From Dermanyssus gallinae (Eukaryota; Arthropoda; Arachnida; Mesostigmata; Dermanyssidae): a stretch of DNA of 64,000 nucleotides. Under the pieces are notes generated by a model that did no database searches, was not told the origin of the DNA, and saw only the letters and a list, made by a program, of their open reading frames with translations. A program made the position numbers and the translations under genes. The stretch spans positions 40,785 through 104,784 of the forward strand of contig QVRM01003942.1 in assembly GCA_003439945.1 (NCBI GenBank), written 5' to 3'. This document shows positions 48,458-62,033 of the stretch, piece after piece; the stretch's first letter is position 1; every line of letters starts with the position of its first letter.

Positions 48458-48790
48458 CTAATGAACTATATTTGTGGCGGCAACCACATTAAATACGTAA
48501 TTAAGACCGATTGTTTTTCTGGTATTTTTTCCTCTACTGGCGTCCCTCGGGATGACAAATAGATCATCATCTAGGAACCCGTAATATGAGTAAATTTGTT
48601 TTAGCGTATCTTCTAGTTCTGCAAAAATACTAAGTGAAATATAATTTATTGATGCGACCCATAGGAGGTCACGTTTCCCACAGTACAATTAGTATGTTCG
48701 ACAGCACATGCTCAACAGTTTCTACTTGACGACGCGCAGTACAAATCCCTGCCAATGCTGTTAAGCCCATGTCAAACGTTTCTGACTTCA
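48458..48790 (-). mobile_element. Possible retroelement C-terminal fragment
   Basis: Minus-strand frames read ICTARRQVETVEHVL followed by FAELEDTLKQIYSYYGFL. The first recalls the C-x-x-C...E-x-x-E-H-x-L zinc block at the end of R1/jockey-type proteins, with the second Cys lost; the tail is helical as expected. Confidence 0.35.
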
Positions 48791-50735
48791 AAATTACATT
48801 GAAATTACCGTTACTCTACATATGTGCCTTACTCATGTGGACCATCCCAACCTGGTTGGCCTTATCCAATCTGCAAGAACCCAAAGCACCCGAGGCTCGG
48901 CATCGCACTTGCTGATTGCCTCCTCGGCCACAAGTACAGGTTTGCACTCTGTAATTTAGCAGCTAGCTTGTGGACCTAGTAAGTTGCCTACTGTTATTAG
49001 GACACTTATATCGCTTAGTCAATTCACAATCTCACCTTAATTGCGTTTGATTAAATCAGAACTGTGTAAACATGTACGCAACTCGACGATAAATAATTGT
49101 AACAACACGAGATACTTCGGTGATGATGTATAAAACCTTACTGTAACTTGTACATACGCTTCGCACTAGCCATGTGGCTATATGAAGTTGTAACACAAAT
49201 GAGAAACTTCAATTAAGAAAAAATAAACGTCATACCATATCAATACAATTTCTTGACCATAACATATATTGTTCTTATTAACAACACTAATTCAGAACGT
49301 TTTATATCCATAGTCTAAAGCAACTAAATCCTTCGAAGCTAACTCACATAAAACATTAAACTAAATCAGAGTTTCGTCCCGTCAGTCGCTGCTGTCTGGG
49401 ACGGTGACTAACGACATTTGGAAAGGCTCCCTCCTACTAGCAATAGGATTTTTGACGGTACTAGGTTCGGCTGTAATTCGTGTAGATGAGCAAATATTCT
49501 GCACGTAGTCCCCAGCGGAATTCATATTGTTTGTCATACTAATCGCGGACACAGTTAGTTCCAGAGTTCCCGAGCGCTTATAGCGTTATATGTGTATATT
49601 ATATATACAACGACATTGCGGTGACCCATAAGCATAACTCAGCGCTCAAAAATGTACTCTACTTAAAATATCACTTTCTGGTTGCCTACAGAAAAGTCGA
49701 TCATCTTAAATAAGACAAAGGTGATGTCTATCCAGTTTCAACGTTGAGAACGACTACCACATAGTAATGTTCTGCAACACAACGTCTGCAAGTCACTAAC
49801 ACCTAAAAATAATGGTGCATACAAATCAATTTAAAACAACAACGTTTCAGGCTCATGACGAAGAAAAGGTGTGACACCTTTTTCGATTTTCTTCGATCGC
49901 AGGTAGGCGATACCAAAGCCGTCTCTCCATATTTGCCACTGCCCGCATGCTCGAGTTAAACATGCCTTCAAAACTCGCGTTTATTTCAGGTCGGATTAGA
50001 GACAAGTTAACAAATTTACTGCGCTTAGTTTATGCATATATTCTATTCTATCGCACACCGCTTGCATTGGCAACGTTTCTGGTATCATTATTTATTTTTT
50101 ACGCCACTGATGAATAATATACTACGACCCTCGAAGCGCAAATATATGAAGAATACGATAGAAACTACAATTAAGAATAGAAATAGATATCATATCAATG
50201 AACGCAACAAAATGATGAAACATTTACCATGATTTAGCTGATAGCTGGAATCATAATGTTTAAGACGCCATTGGCAAGCGCACCACATGAATATATATGT
50301 ATATATAGGCCAGACCTGGCCTCAGCATAGGCATATCTATATCGGTACATGGTGCACGTATTTCATCATCACGTGTGGCTACCAGTACGGACCACACATA
50401 GCCCATCCACTGCTGCCAATGCAGATAATGTGATGCACCGTGTGGAAAATATTACGCTGCTAGATGGATGTCGGAATTGATTAAGTTGTAGTTAACAATA
50501 TTGCGCGTAGGCTCATAGAAAGTGCAATAACTGTCTACGATGAAGGATTCGTTTTTTTTTAAATAGATGGTAAATATGCCATATCGCGTGGCGCACAGTT
50601 GTCGCATGTGCCATGTCTTCGAGGCAGATGTTTAACGATTTGTAATCTCATATATATAAGAACCATTTAATTGTTCACTCCTATATGGTGTATATCATCT
50701 GTTATTATAACTTCAGGTTTGACTAAAGAATGGCA
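48791..50735. other. AT-rich DNA, no gene recognised
   Basis: Two kilobases without a convincing exon, RNA gene or element. A degenerate inverted sequence near 49868-49890 (AAAGGTGTGACACCTTT) is a short perfect palindrome. Confidence 0.35.
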
Positions 50736-50924
50736 TCAGGAACCAGTAGTCGTTAACCATCCTGCGCGTATGTCTCGAGGACAACGCGCGTCTTGTACCA
50801 TTTGTTTTTTTTTACAAATTGCCCGATCCATGAGCCCGTGAACCGATTTAGGTAGAGTAAAAATTGTCGGTAGAGAAGTCGATACTTCTAGGAGGTGGAA
50901 GACGAGTACAAGATTTACATTCAA
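50736..50924 (-). pseudogene. Degraded copy of the 4.4-kb signal-anchor exon
   Basis: The minus strand reads LVFHLLEVSTSLPTIFTLPK against LVFSLHWLPEVSPSLPASLT and TLPK in the 4.4-kb exon. Only the end of the hydrophobic segment and the stem are kept; the basic N-terminus and most of the helix are lost, and the splice donor is no longer GT after the matching Lys codon. It is therefore a probable relic. Confidence 0.45.
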
Positions 50925-51580
50925 GACGTGGTTTATTTGCGAAACTGCATTACAAACGCTTATGTTTTCGAAAAAAATGGCATGCTATAAAATAGAGTAA
51001 ATTTACACAGTTACAAAGTCATATGTACAAATGTGTACGCAGTAAACCTGTGATGTCTCCTCGGTGTGACTGCATTCTAGCAAGGAAATACGCTCAACAC
51101 AACAGTATTGCCAACCCTTTGTATGGTGGCTCCTACAACTCAACAATCAATTAACATCTCCACAGCTCTTCACTTCGCAACGCCTGCCAATACCCTAATC
51201 GGTCTGTTATACCAAAGCCGGATGCAAGATACTTTTTAGTTCCAGCATAGAAACACTCTCAGGACGAATATTTCGCCACATACGTCAACGGGTAGCGGCC
51301 AACGTTCCGCCGCAAATTCCTGTCACATTCTCCAGAACAGATAGATCAAATCTAAGAAGAACAAAATAACAGCTTTGCCCTGCATCCGCAACAATCACGC
51401 ACATTAGAATGCACAACTGAATACAAACAAAAGACAGAGTTTAGCAGGGATTAAAGGTATGTCGAATGCTTGTTGTGCTTTAGAGTGTGCCGGGGTGGAG
51501 AGAGCACACACTTCACAAAAGCCCACAATGGAAAGGGCTGTTCGGAGTCATCCGACTTCTTTCCGTCAAATGTTTGCACA
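50850..51580. repeat. Segment duplicated from or with 4.4-5.0 kb
   Basis: Blocks parallel to 4376-4990 in the same order: GTAGAGTAA with CGGTAGAGAAG at 50850, TAGCGGCCAACGTTC at 51293 and GGAAAGGGC with CGGAGTCATCCGACTT at 51531. Confidence 0.5.
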
Positions 51581-52694
51581 TTATGTGGCCGTTTAATTTA
51601 TATGCGCCGTAACTGAGTTCAAAGTAGTAGCAATATCCAGGCGCTTAAGCACAAGCAGAATGTATTGCAAACTGTTCAAAGCACTATTACGAAAAGAGTC
51701 TCCTCATAAGTGGTATGTTCAAGCGCGTCTAAGTCTCGGAACGCGGGTCTTGTCCGACGAGTTGCCATCATTTTGCTTCCCTCGATATCTACTCAAATCC
51801 AAACAGCAAACAAGGTGGTTAATAGTTGCAACAATACCCGTGTTCTAATGTTTTGAAAACTGTGGAACATTTTTACAGGTGATTTTACTGCCTCTGCTTT
51901 GCATTCTTTCGCCAACAGTTTCGTGAGTACATGCAGTAACTCATCGGACTCGACTGTGGTCATTCGAATTCTAACACCGTCATATCCAAAGTGCGAATAA
52001 TTAAAGCTGCGACAAATTTGAAATCATCTTCATTTTTCTTTGTCTTACATAATGGCATAGAACGATATAGAACACTCTTTGATTTGGGTAATGTAGGATT
52101 CTCAAAGCTACTTAAAATCTAGTGGTCCCCTAATCATATATTCACAAAATCATATATATATATATATATATGATCTTGTTATCCCCGGAAAACAACCGTC
52201 TTAAAAAACGTTTAGTTTAGACAAAAGGTCCCCTAATCTACGTGACCGGGAAATTTGTGGTGTATGACTTCAATGGGAAGAATCTTCTACAAAATAGAAG
52301 CTGACAAAATAATCTTAGTCGCCAGGTTTTGACGGCATGCGTCTACCTTTTCTCTAAGTTAAATTAAAATTCAAACGTAGGACATGGCATTTGGAACACA
52401 CGTGTGCACTACATTAGAAATGCAGCATATTCATACAACCTATTTTGCGCTCCATGACTATTATGCAAGTATTAGAGTCTACACTAATACTATTACATAC
52501 GCAGGTGCACTAGGATCCTAAATTTTGAAGCATGTATTGTTTACGAAGATTTATTTATGTGATGAATAATGTACAGCAAAATACAAAGTTTTGATTTCTA
52601 CGAGAATATATATATATATATATATATATAGAAAATATTGTGATGATTAATTAATCATTTGCAATATGTTTGCACTCGGCAGTACTGGCCTGCA

Positions 52695-52733
<39 letters not shown>

Positions 52734-52980
52734 CGCAAGCAATATTGTTTTTGGCTGCTGTTCGCCAGAAATCGTGTGATCGGCCAAGCTCAACTTCGGA
52801 GCAACTTTTTTATTTTTATTTTAACGAGCATCCGCTCAAATCCCGTTGCGTTTCAGAGCGTAGCGCTGTTTGGAACTGCAAAGGCTACTGATGCCGTTGT
52901 TGCTACTGCCGTCGTCGCAGTTGATCACGATCCCGTGTGTGTCTTTCCTGTGTCCGTTTCGTGTTGGCCCTTAGAAGCTC
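51581..52980. promoter_or_regulatory. Upstream region of SLC4A1AP
   Basis: No gene is recognised. TA arrays lie at 52152-52172, 52605-52630 and 52697-52729. The 250 bp before the start codon become GC-richer (from about 52860) and probably hold the promoter and 5' untranslated sequence; no TATA box or initiator can be assigned. Confidence 0.35.
52605..52729. repeat. Two (TA)n arrays upstream of SLC4A1AP
   Basis: TA arrays at 52605-52630 and 52697-52729, ending about 250 bp before the start codon. Confidence 0.9.
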
Positions 52981-53772
52981 ATGGCTTCGAATACTAGCGA
53001 CGCGGCGCCTGCCGCTGAGAACCAGTTCAAAAAGCCAACAACACTGATCACCGTGGGAAAAGTTGGCGGCAAAAAGAAGTTTAAGGCTCCTCAACCACCG
53101 AAGGTACCGACTGGCCAACAAGACACCGTCGCCGATATCGCGAAACAAGAGCTGTCGGCTACAGAATCTTGTGCTTCAGGACCGACTGTAGAGAAAAGTT
53201 CGTTCGCTGCTGAACCATCACCGACATCGAATCGCCTGCCTTTATTGTCTGATCAAGAAGAAGGCGAGAAAACTGGCAAACCGCACATCTACCCCGCGCA
53301 GAAGTGCCCCTACGAAGTGCCGGCCTGGGCTGGTCAACCCCCTTCGGACTACACGTACGTACCCAGCATGTACCTAGCAGTGTGTATGTGTGTGTATAGG
53401 AAACGCACTAAAGAGTGCATGCTTCTTACGAAATTCACATTTAGTAGAATGCGTTCTGGATTCCAGAATTGCTAGACCGTCTTCCATCCCCCACGGGCTT
53501 GAAATCGCCATGAAGTGCATTGTCAATGGCGGGCATGTTGATGTATGTAGGGTTTCAATAGGATTGCTTGCGGAAGTAAGCATGATCGCAGACTTTCAAG
53601 AGCGGTATGGCTTGAGCATTTATTCTCAATGAGCATCGCACTAAGAAAACTCGATCAACAACAAGAATCGAACTGGCGACACTCCGATAGATGACAATAG
53701 CACATTCGACTAGTAACCGTTTCATTTGTTTTGCTGCATTGCAAAGCCTCAATAGTGAGTAGTTATTTTAAC

Positions 53773-53807
<35 letters not shown>

Positions 53808-56800
53808 AGGATATAAAGGTTTCAAGAATTATGCGTTGTGAGTTTTGTGCAGTATTGTTAAGTATCTTTGAGCCACACTACTATGTAATTTTTAAAGGAT
53901 TTATGAATACTTTTTATCATCGCTGTATTGTGTCAGCTAGAGGTTTTCTTGCATGCATGTCTATAGGGCAACTATATTAGATTGGATGCTCATATAACAA
54001 CTTGCAGTGTAAAAAATGATTTTCGGCAACGTCTCATGTTCGTAGATTATCGGTGCTGAAAGGTGGCCTACTTGTTGGATCTGAAAAGCTTACGAAAAGC
54101 CCGTTTGTCGTGGGTCGACATCAGGACTGCGATCTTGTCTTGGAACATCCGTCGATCTCCCGGTTCCATGCCGTACTCCAATATCGTAAGCGAGAGGTCG
54201 ACGCTTCCGATACAGCAAATCCGTCACAGGGGGGTACGTTTATATGATGCGGTTCGTTTTTTAGTCTGTATTTCGTTTAGTAGTTGAGGACGATTTACAG
54301 TAGGTTTCTATTAAGATCCTAACTGAAGTAAAAATAAAAGTGGTAACTGTTGTCGTCGAGATGTAGAACGATCTTGCATGTTATTTATTGTCAATGGCGA
54401 TAACTATTTGATATTCGAGATATCACTTAGTAATTGTTCAACGCTAAGTGGCTATCTAATAAATTGCGCTGTGGATTTTCTCGACACGTTTACAGGTTTT
54501 TACCTATTCGACCTTGAGTCTACACACGGCACGCAGTTGAATAGACAAGCTGTGAGCGCAAAATGCTATCGTCGAGTTCGGGTGGGCCATCATATCAAGT
54601 TTGGTTTCAGCAGCCGTACGTTTATTCTTGAAGGCCCTACTGAGGATGAAGAAGCTGAAAGTGAGCTCAGCGTTACGGAGATCATTGAGCAACGAAAACA
54701 GGTACTCCATTTAGTTCTCCTACTTCAACTAGTGTAATCAAGTCATTCGAATGTGCAATGAATGGTGGCACGAACGAAGAAAATATTCTTGGTTGCGTTG
54801 ACACTGTGTGAGGTTAGACTGGTGGCAACATGAAGGGACGCGTTGTGATTTAAGTCATGTTTAATATACTCTTTCGTACACGATATGTTTCAATTCGGCA
54901 TACCATTGTCTGTTTTACACTTTTGCTGTTTCAATGCGTGGAATAAATATTCCCTTCGAGGGAAGTTCCATGAAATCCATTTTGTGTGCTTGTGCAAACT
55001 CTGCGGGGTGTGATGTTCTGCCAGCGCCAACGATGCGATAGAGCAGTTCCATTGTCCCGACCATTCGAGTCGTGATAGATAGACACATATGTGAATATGT
55101 ATTTTCTATTTACGCACAATATGTAAACCAACCATTGGTGAATACAACTAAGTATCATAATTATCTCATAAAGTTCACGTTTAACACGGTAGGTTAGATT
55201 TCTGCGGGCCCACTAGGCGATCAGCCATACAAACAAACCGTTAAGGAGCTCCGAATGAACAACATCTTTAGGATTACTATAATGCTCTTATTAGGACATT
55301 TGATTTTGTATCAAAGAAGTTTGCTCGCACGTCCGCTCGCAAAAACTGACGTAAAATAATTATTTTTAACTCAAGAAACAGTAGAATATTTGCCGTTGTG
55401 GAGCAATACATAGGGGCCAATATTAATAAAACACGGAAAATTGTGTTTACAAGCAGACATGGAGTTATATGGACTCCTGGATTACGCCTTAGAATAGCTG
55501 TCGGTAGCATGATTTCATCTATTGTGTCAATAGCGCGAAGCTTAGGGAAACAGGCTTGGTTACTCAAGATTTGAACGTTCTACGCAAGATGTTTGACGTT
55601 AGCCTAGACGAAGATGGCATACAGTAGAGAGAAGGCGTATCAGACATAGAGTATGCCGAACAAGACACTTAGGATTAGACCTGAAACTGTTTACAACTTG
55701 AGCCCCGATAATGTCCGAGTGAGAACCTTTAATTGTTGCACCTTTGCGAAAAGAAGGGACTGGACCACCCAGTGTAAAGCCATGATAAGCTTCGATTCAA
55801 GAAGAATAAACAATATTATTCTTGGTTTCAAACAGTAAAAACAGAAAATGTGTAAAGCTAAGATACGTTCGATGCAGCCTAATATTTACATACTTTTAAT
55901 AGTCTTGGTGTTACCCCTCGGTGCACAAGTGGCATATTTCTACCACCAATTATACATACCCGGTTAAGTACATTTATTTTGCATATGTGTTTGCATGTAT
56001 AGTTGGATTATGTTTGACTTAACGTGAGAATCAGTTCCGTTAGAGTATGTTAACGTTGTATAATTTCGATAAAATTAATGCTAGGAGAGAGCTTCAAAAT
56101 GACGACTGTCGCAATGTCAAATGCTAAATAACGTGTCTAAATTCTGCAAATATTTCAGCGCGAGTTAGAAATAAGACAAGCTCTGGAGGCGGAACGAGCA
56201 GCCAAAGAACAGGCCGATAGAAAACGGGAAGAGGAAGAAAATATGGCTGGAGTCAGCTGGGGAATAGGTGAGTTTTCGTGCCAAACAGATGTTTTGCTTT
56301 AAAAGGAGTTATAAGACGTGAATTTATACCTACAAGGGCGGCATAATCTAAATAATCGTGTTCATCATTGATAGCTTTAAAATCATTTTCTTTTTCATAA
56401 AAGTATATTTTACTTCCCAGTATGTAGGAGATTGTTGAGGCTACGCTTTAACTTAAGGTATTCTAAATTTTGTCGGAAAAATGACGATTCAATTTTAGGA
56501 AACTCTACTACAGTTTTCTATGTGCGTGTGTAGCTCACTTGTATGCTTGTAAAAGAGGATGCTTGCATGACTGCCGATTCGATAATGTATTATGAAAATA
56601 GGCGATAAATTAGCTGGCTTCTGTAGCGTGCCTACACTTTTATTCATAATAACATTTCGGAATTGGTTGTCTCGAACCACCATGCAACCACAAGTTGTCT
56701 AGAACTAGTTCAACTCACTAAAGTCTCTGACGGGAAGCCGCATTTTCTCCGATGTCGAAGGCCAATCTTAGACGCAAAATGGAGTCTCCAGTCCAAAGAT

Positions 56801-59800
56801 TAAGGGCTTCTTTTCAGAATTCTCTCTATCGAAACTGGATGAGATTATAGTAGTAACGGGGCCAGGATCTCCCTTCATCTTAAATGCTGACGGTCAAGAC
56901 CCGTGGGGATTCTGAGAATGTCCTGCACTTTTTGGCCTCAACTAACCTTGAAGGATAACCTAGCGTGAGCCGCGTTTCTACCGATCATGGAAGGGTGGGC
57001 AGTGAATCGGTGACACTCGCATTCCGTTCAAGCATATGGTCTTGCCTAAAGGGGTTCAGGGCAAGTCTATTAGGTCTTCCTCATTGCCTCTAGAGAGATT
57101 TAGGGCCATAATGAGCTATCGAGCCCACATGATTGTTGCTTCGACATGGGATAAAGCCATGGCCGCCACCTAATCTTAAACCAACGCCGAAGTGCACTCG
57201 TCACAGAAAATTATTTTCATACGTGAACAATGTAGGACCTGCATTCAGGCTCCTGTGTCCGACTACTAACTAGCTCGAAGTCTAGCCTCATCAACTATGA
57301 TGATGCCCGATCTAGCAGGTAAACTATCTAGCTGACTAGGTCTGTTCTCAGGAGAAGAACAACACGCCATTGAATACCTGCTTTATAGAAATATCACCTA
57401 TAACTACCCAAAAGAGTCCTGGCTCTATCACGAATCCGGATAATAGAAGAGACAAGAGCAGCCAGCATCGGCTATCCCGAGCCCTTCTTATGATACCGCA
57501 AACATAATCTGAACTCTCGAATTTTAGTGCATTATATGTTTGTTATAGCTGTAAGCACCTTCGTGGGATTGAGTGGGAGGGTAGAGCCATGACTCTCACA
57601 GCAGAAACTGCAGGTTCTATTTGGCAACACGTTCTTCACCAGAGCAAGCTTTTCGGCAGCTTTCGCCCATTTTTATTTGATCCTAAATGTTGCATGGGAC
57701 GCCATTTTGTTGTAATGTTCACTCGACACGTCAAACACGCGTCCAGAGAGCGAAGCCATAACAAAAGAAGTCTGTTGATTTATCAATATATGAATTAACA
57801 ACGGCATTTGTCAATGGCTTTTTTTTATAGAATACAACACACAAGGAACCACTGCCCCGCAATTTGCGAGTTACCATACAAGTTTGGTAACGGCAATAGT
57901 TTCCCGAGATTACTTCAGCATGCAAATACTTTCTATATGGAATTATCTGCAGCGTTTACTATTTCTAGTAACAGCCAAAGGCGTTTGTGTCGGACGAGCT
58001 ACCGTAGTGGCATTAATATATATATATATATTTTTTTTTTGGGGATTTTCCGTAAGGCATTTGCCCGTGTACGGATTTTTCATGTCATGGCTAAGTTTTA
58101 CTCCACTCCGGCATTTACCTTGTCTAAATTGGAAACCATGTAAACCAATTTAGGAGTGGCCGGTCTGGGTCTCGAACCCGGTCCTCCCGAATGCAAGGCA
58201 CAGGCTTTGCCACTAAGCCATCTTGCTCGGTTGTGTTATTAATATATATATATATATTCTGTGAGTCTTGCTGTTTTCCCTCGCTGCCAATGAGTGTTTC
58301 TGCCCTCATAATGAAGTATTTTTTTCTCAAGAGCTTTGTTGATAACGTTGTAACATGTGTGCATGTGTTTTATCATGATGGCCCATTATTTCAGCGGAGG
58401 ATGCCGTTGACGATGAAGATGAAGTGACCGGAGATGTGAATCCGTTCGCTTTGGGCGGAACTGCAACCAATGAGCAACTCTATCTCGATGATCCCAAGAA
58501 GACATTACGCGGATGGTTCGAGCGTGAAGGTTACGAGCTGAATTACCACGTAGAAGAAAAAGCGATGCAACAGTTCGTCTGCAAGATCGAGTCAGTTTAC
58601 TAGCTAAAGCTTGAAGTTCGACTTATCTCTGTCAATGTACTACGCGGCAAAAAGAGCAATTTCCAGAGCCATCTAGATTGTATAGATCACGTCTAGACAT
58701 AATTGTATTATTCAGCTGAATTCTAGGCGCGTTTGCTGAACCAGCGTGTTTACATTACGCTAAACATAGTTTTATGTATAGACTAAATATAGACTAAATT
58801 ATATCTACAGGCAAAATCAAACTGACTATGAATCAAGTTTTATTATTTTGTATTATGCAAATCAATCTGGACCAAAAATCGTTCCACTTCTTCTCTCGCC
58901 GGAAGCGTAAAGAAGATAGGAGAGGATTATAAAGATACATCTTTGAACTGTCTATTATACTCAATCTGAGTGAAACAAACATTATTGATTGACTATGCAA
59001 ATCAAATTAGCGAAGGCGTTCGACGATTAACGGTAGGAGCATACGATTCCAGGCTACCGATTGACACGGGGAGCGGCTCAGCAATAATTGCCGAAGCTTG
59101 CGTGACAGGCAGAAAAAAAGAAGCAGTCGTCCAGTGCGCTCTTGAGGCTTGTCGAATCCTTGATCGACACGGTGAACTCCGTAAGTCGCATCACGAAAGC
59201 CGGGCAAATCGAGCCGCTGCCAAAAACTGGAAGCAGGTTTGTGCTTATTGATAGTTCCGTTGTTATACTTTTTTTTTTACTATACGCACGCTGCATATAG
59301 GGCTTTAAGGATGGGATGCCACCGTAACCGACTCACTTTCACCCTCAATGGTCGGTTTCGGTTCACTTAGAGCTGGTCACGCCGCGACCCAAGCAGAAAC
59401 AAACAAGATGAACAAATATGCCGAACTGGCAAGAGCCCATAACTTCAGCCCAGTGGCCTTCGAAACCTTGGGACCACCGGGGCCCCTTGACTGAAAGAAT
59501 ACTTACTAAATTGGGCGAACGATTAAAGATAACTACTGGGGACAAGAGAGCCGCACAATTTTTGCGCCAAAGACTTTCCATTGACGTCCAGCGGGGCAAC
59601 GCGATCTCAGTTTTGGGGTCGCTTGCCGAATGGTGCACACCAGGGCTGGTATAGGCTGAAAGTTAACACGTTCGCTTACACAGGATTGTAATATAAATTG
59701 ATTACTATATATATATAAATAAATAATTCAAGGGCTTTAAGTAAGAGTATGTCATCTGCCCGTGGCTATGCTGGAAAATGCATTCGTACGGCATAGTACT

Positions 59801-61197
59801 AAGCACATTCATGTCGTCAGCTTTTACCAATTGTATGTGCCCAAGAATACCACATTTTGTATCTGTCAGTTTCATGCTCCGCCATTTGTTATCTTATTAT
59901 TACTATATTATTATTATTTAATTAGTTAATTTTTAAGTGCCATTTAGTAGTGCTTTGATATATGTCCAAGTTATTCGTGACAGGAAGATCCCATTTGGGT
60001 TATTTTACGTTGCTTGCACCAGTATTGGTGTAATATCAAGTATCACATTTCCGCTACGCATACACATTGGTTTAGGACGACTACTACGGGAGTGATGAAG
60101 ACGAATTCCTGGATCGCACTGGTGAGCTGGCCAACAAGAGGGAGCAAAGGAAGGCCCGCCTGGAGAACAAAACTCAGACCGTAGAAACGTTCGACAGTTT
60201 GAAAAAGAAGATTGAAGTCGTCGAGAATTCCATTAAGGAGATCAACGAAGCTCTGGAAAAGTCGAAAGCTATTGGTGAGAAAACTGTGTTCGTGCTTTTT
60301 ATACTGATTAGTATACGTACGACTCAACGTACCAAATAATGCTTATTAGATTTATTAGCTATTTGATTGAAGTTATGACAGAGAATTCAGTACAATTAAC
60401 ACCGAATTTGAGTTACGTACTTTACTTTACTGCGCATGGTTTGCGCCCGTAGCTGAATTTAATGCGCATGGTTTTGTTATGTCAATTTGGAATGCGAGGT
60501 CAATTAAAGCCAATCATACAAGGACGCAGCTTATGATAATATGTGCCTATTGAAAGGACAAACAGGTGCAATTTATTTCTAAAACACTCACCTTAGTTGG
60601 TTTGTAAGAAAATGGGCATGTTCTTAACGGCACATGCATGAGGCTTTTTGTTGTTTGTTGAAGCATATATATATATATATATATGTGGAGCCCAGCTACC
60701 AGTGCGTCACATGGAGGATTTAGATCTTTACATTACGCGCTCCACATACAAGATGGCACAACTAACAATTACGCATACACGAGTGAATAATATTTGTATT
60801 TTAATTACGTTTTTAATAGAGGCGAGTAGCCGCATGCAAAATGGTTTGGAATAATATATATTTATTCCTCAGATGAAGCGAACAAGAAGGCTGCCGGAGA
60901 AAGCGCCGATTCGCTTGACTCATTCATGAAACAATTAAAAGCTGGCGCTGCGCTCGATAAGGCAAAGAGGTCACAGCTTCGTCTCGATCTTGCACGCCTG
61001 ACCTCCGAACGACTTCGACTAATTCGGCTGTTCAACATTGCTAAACCTACTGAGCTGCCTCCATTAAAGCCCATGTGAGTTTCCATTACCTAATGCTTTG
61101 TTTCCCTGTTATAGGTACACGTTGAATATATATATATATATATATATATACATTTATATATACACTTAACCTGTATATTTTCCGTATATTACATTCC

Positions 61198-61253
<56 letters not shown>

Positions 61254-61286
61254 TAAACGTGTATATTTTCCGTATATTACATTCCG

Positions 61287-61317
<31 letters not shown>

Positions 61318-61984
61318 TCGTCAACTGTTCAGAAATTAACAAAAATTGATGGCCTCGTATCGACTCAGGGCGATTGGCGGAACCGGTTCCGGGTCGTCGG
61401 TCGCCCCATTAGTGGGGGCCATGAGAAGTCGAAAGCGACCGGTGCTGCCGCTCACCGGAATGCCAGCCAAGGTTCTGCGGATGCAAATGGACAATGTAGT
61501 CTCCGATACTCAGCGGACAGAAGAGAAAAACGAGGCAAAACAAGATGAGGACGACGACGACGAAGAGGAGGAGGATGAGGAGGAAGAAGAATGTGGTGAT
61601 GATGATGGTGAGAGGAAAAGCTCTGGTACTTCTCGAGACGCAGCGGACAAGGCCGAGCCGTCACAGGCCGGAAATAAAGTTTCTAAGAAGGTTATGGGAC
61701 AGACGTCCGTCAGCGAATAAAAAGTCAGATCGAGAGCCTACAAGCACCGACCAGCCGGACACTCATGAGGCGAAGCCAACCGAGTTAAAGAAACACGCGC
61801 CGGTTAAGTTTCGGCAGCTCCAGAGCTCAACAACGAGTCGACGCATGATCGGGCCTACCCTGCCGCCGGACATGCGTCGCCAGTTGGCCGAACAGTCGGA
61901 ACCATCAAAAAGTCTCGACGAAGGGGAACCAAAGGTCACATCCGCTTCTTCTAAGGGCCACAAGTCGTTAAGAATACGTAAGTT

Positions 61985-62033
<49 letters not shown>

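Noticed and set aside
52659..52997. Upstream open frame overlapping the SLC4A1AP start
   Set aside because: It begins in a TA array and runs out of frame with the conserved protein; likely 5' flank.
61333..61368. Acceptor at 61332 for SLC4A1AP exon 9
   Set aside because: In the phase left by exon 8 it reaches a TAA within three codons.
61690..61714. A 23-base intron restoring the SLC4A1AP frame
   Set aside because: GT...AG borders exist, but this is far below any normal spliceosomal intron size; an extra base at an A-run is simpler.
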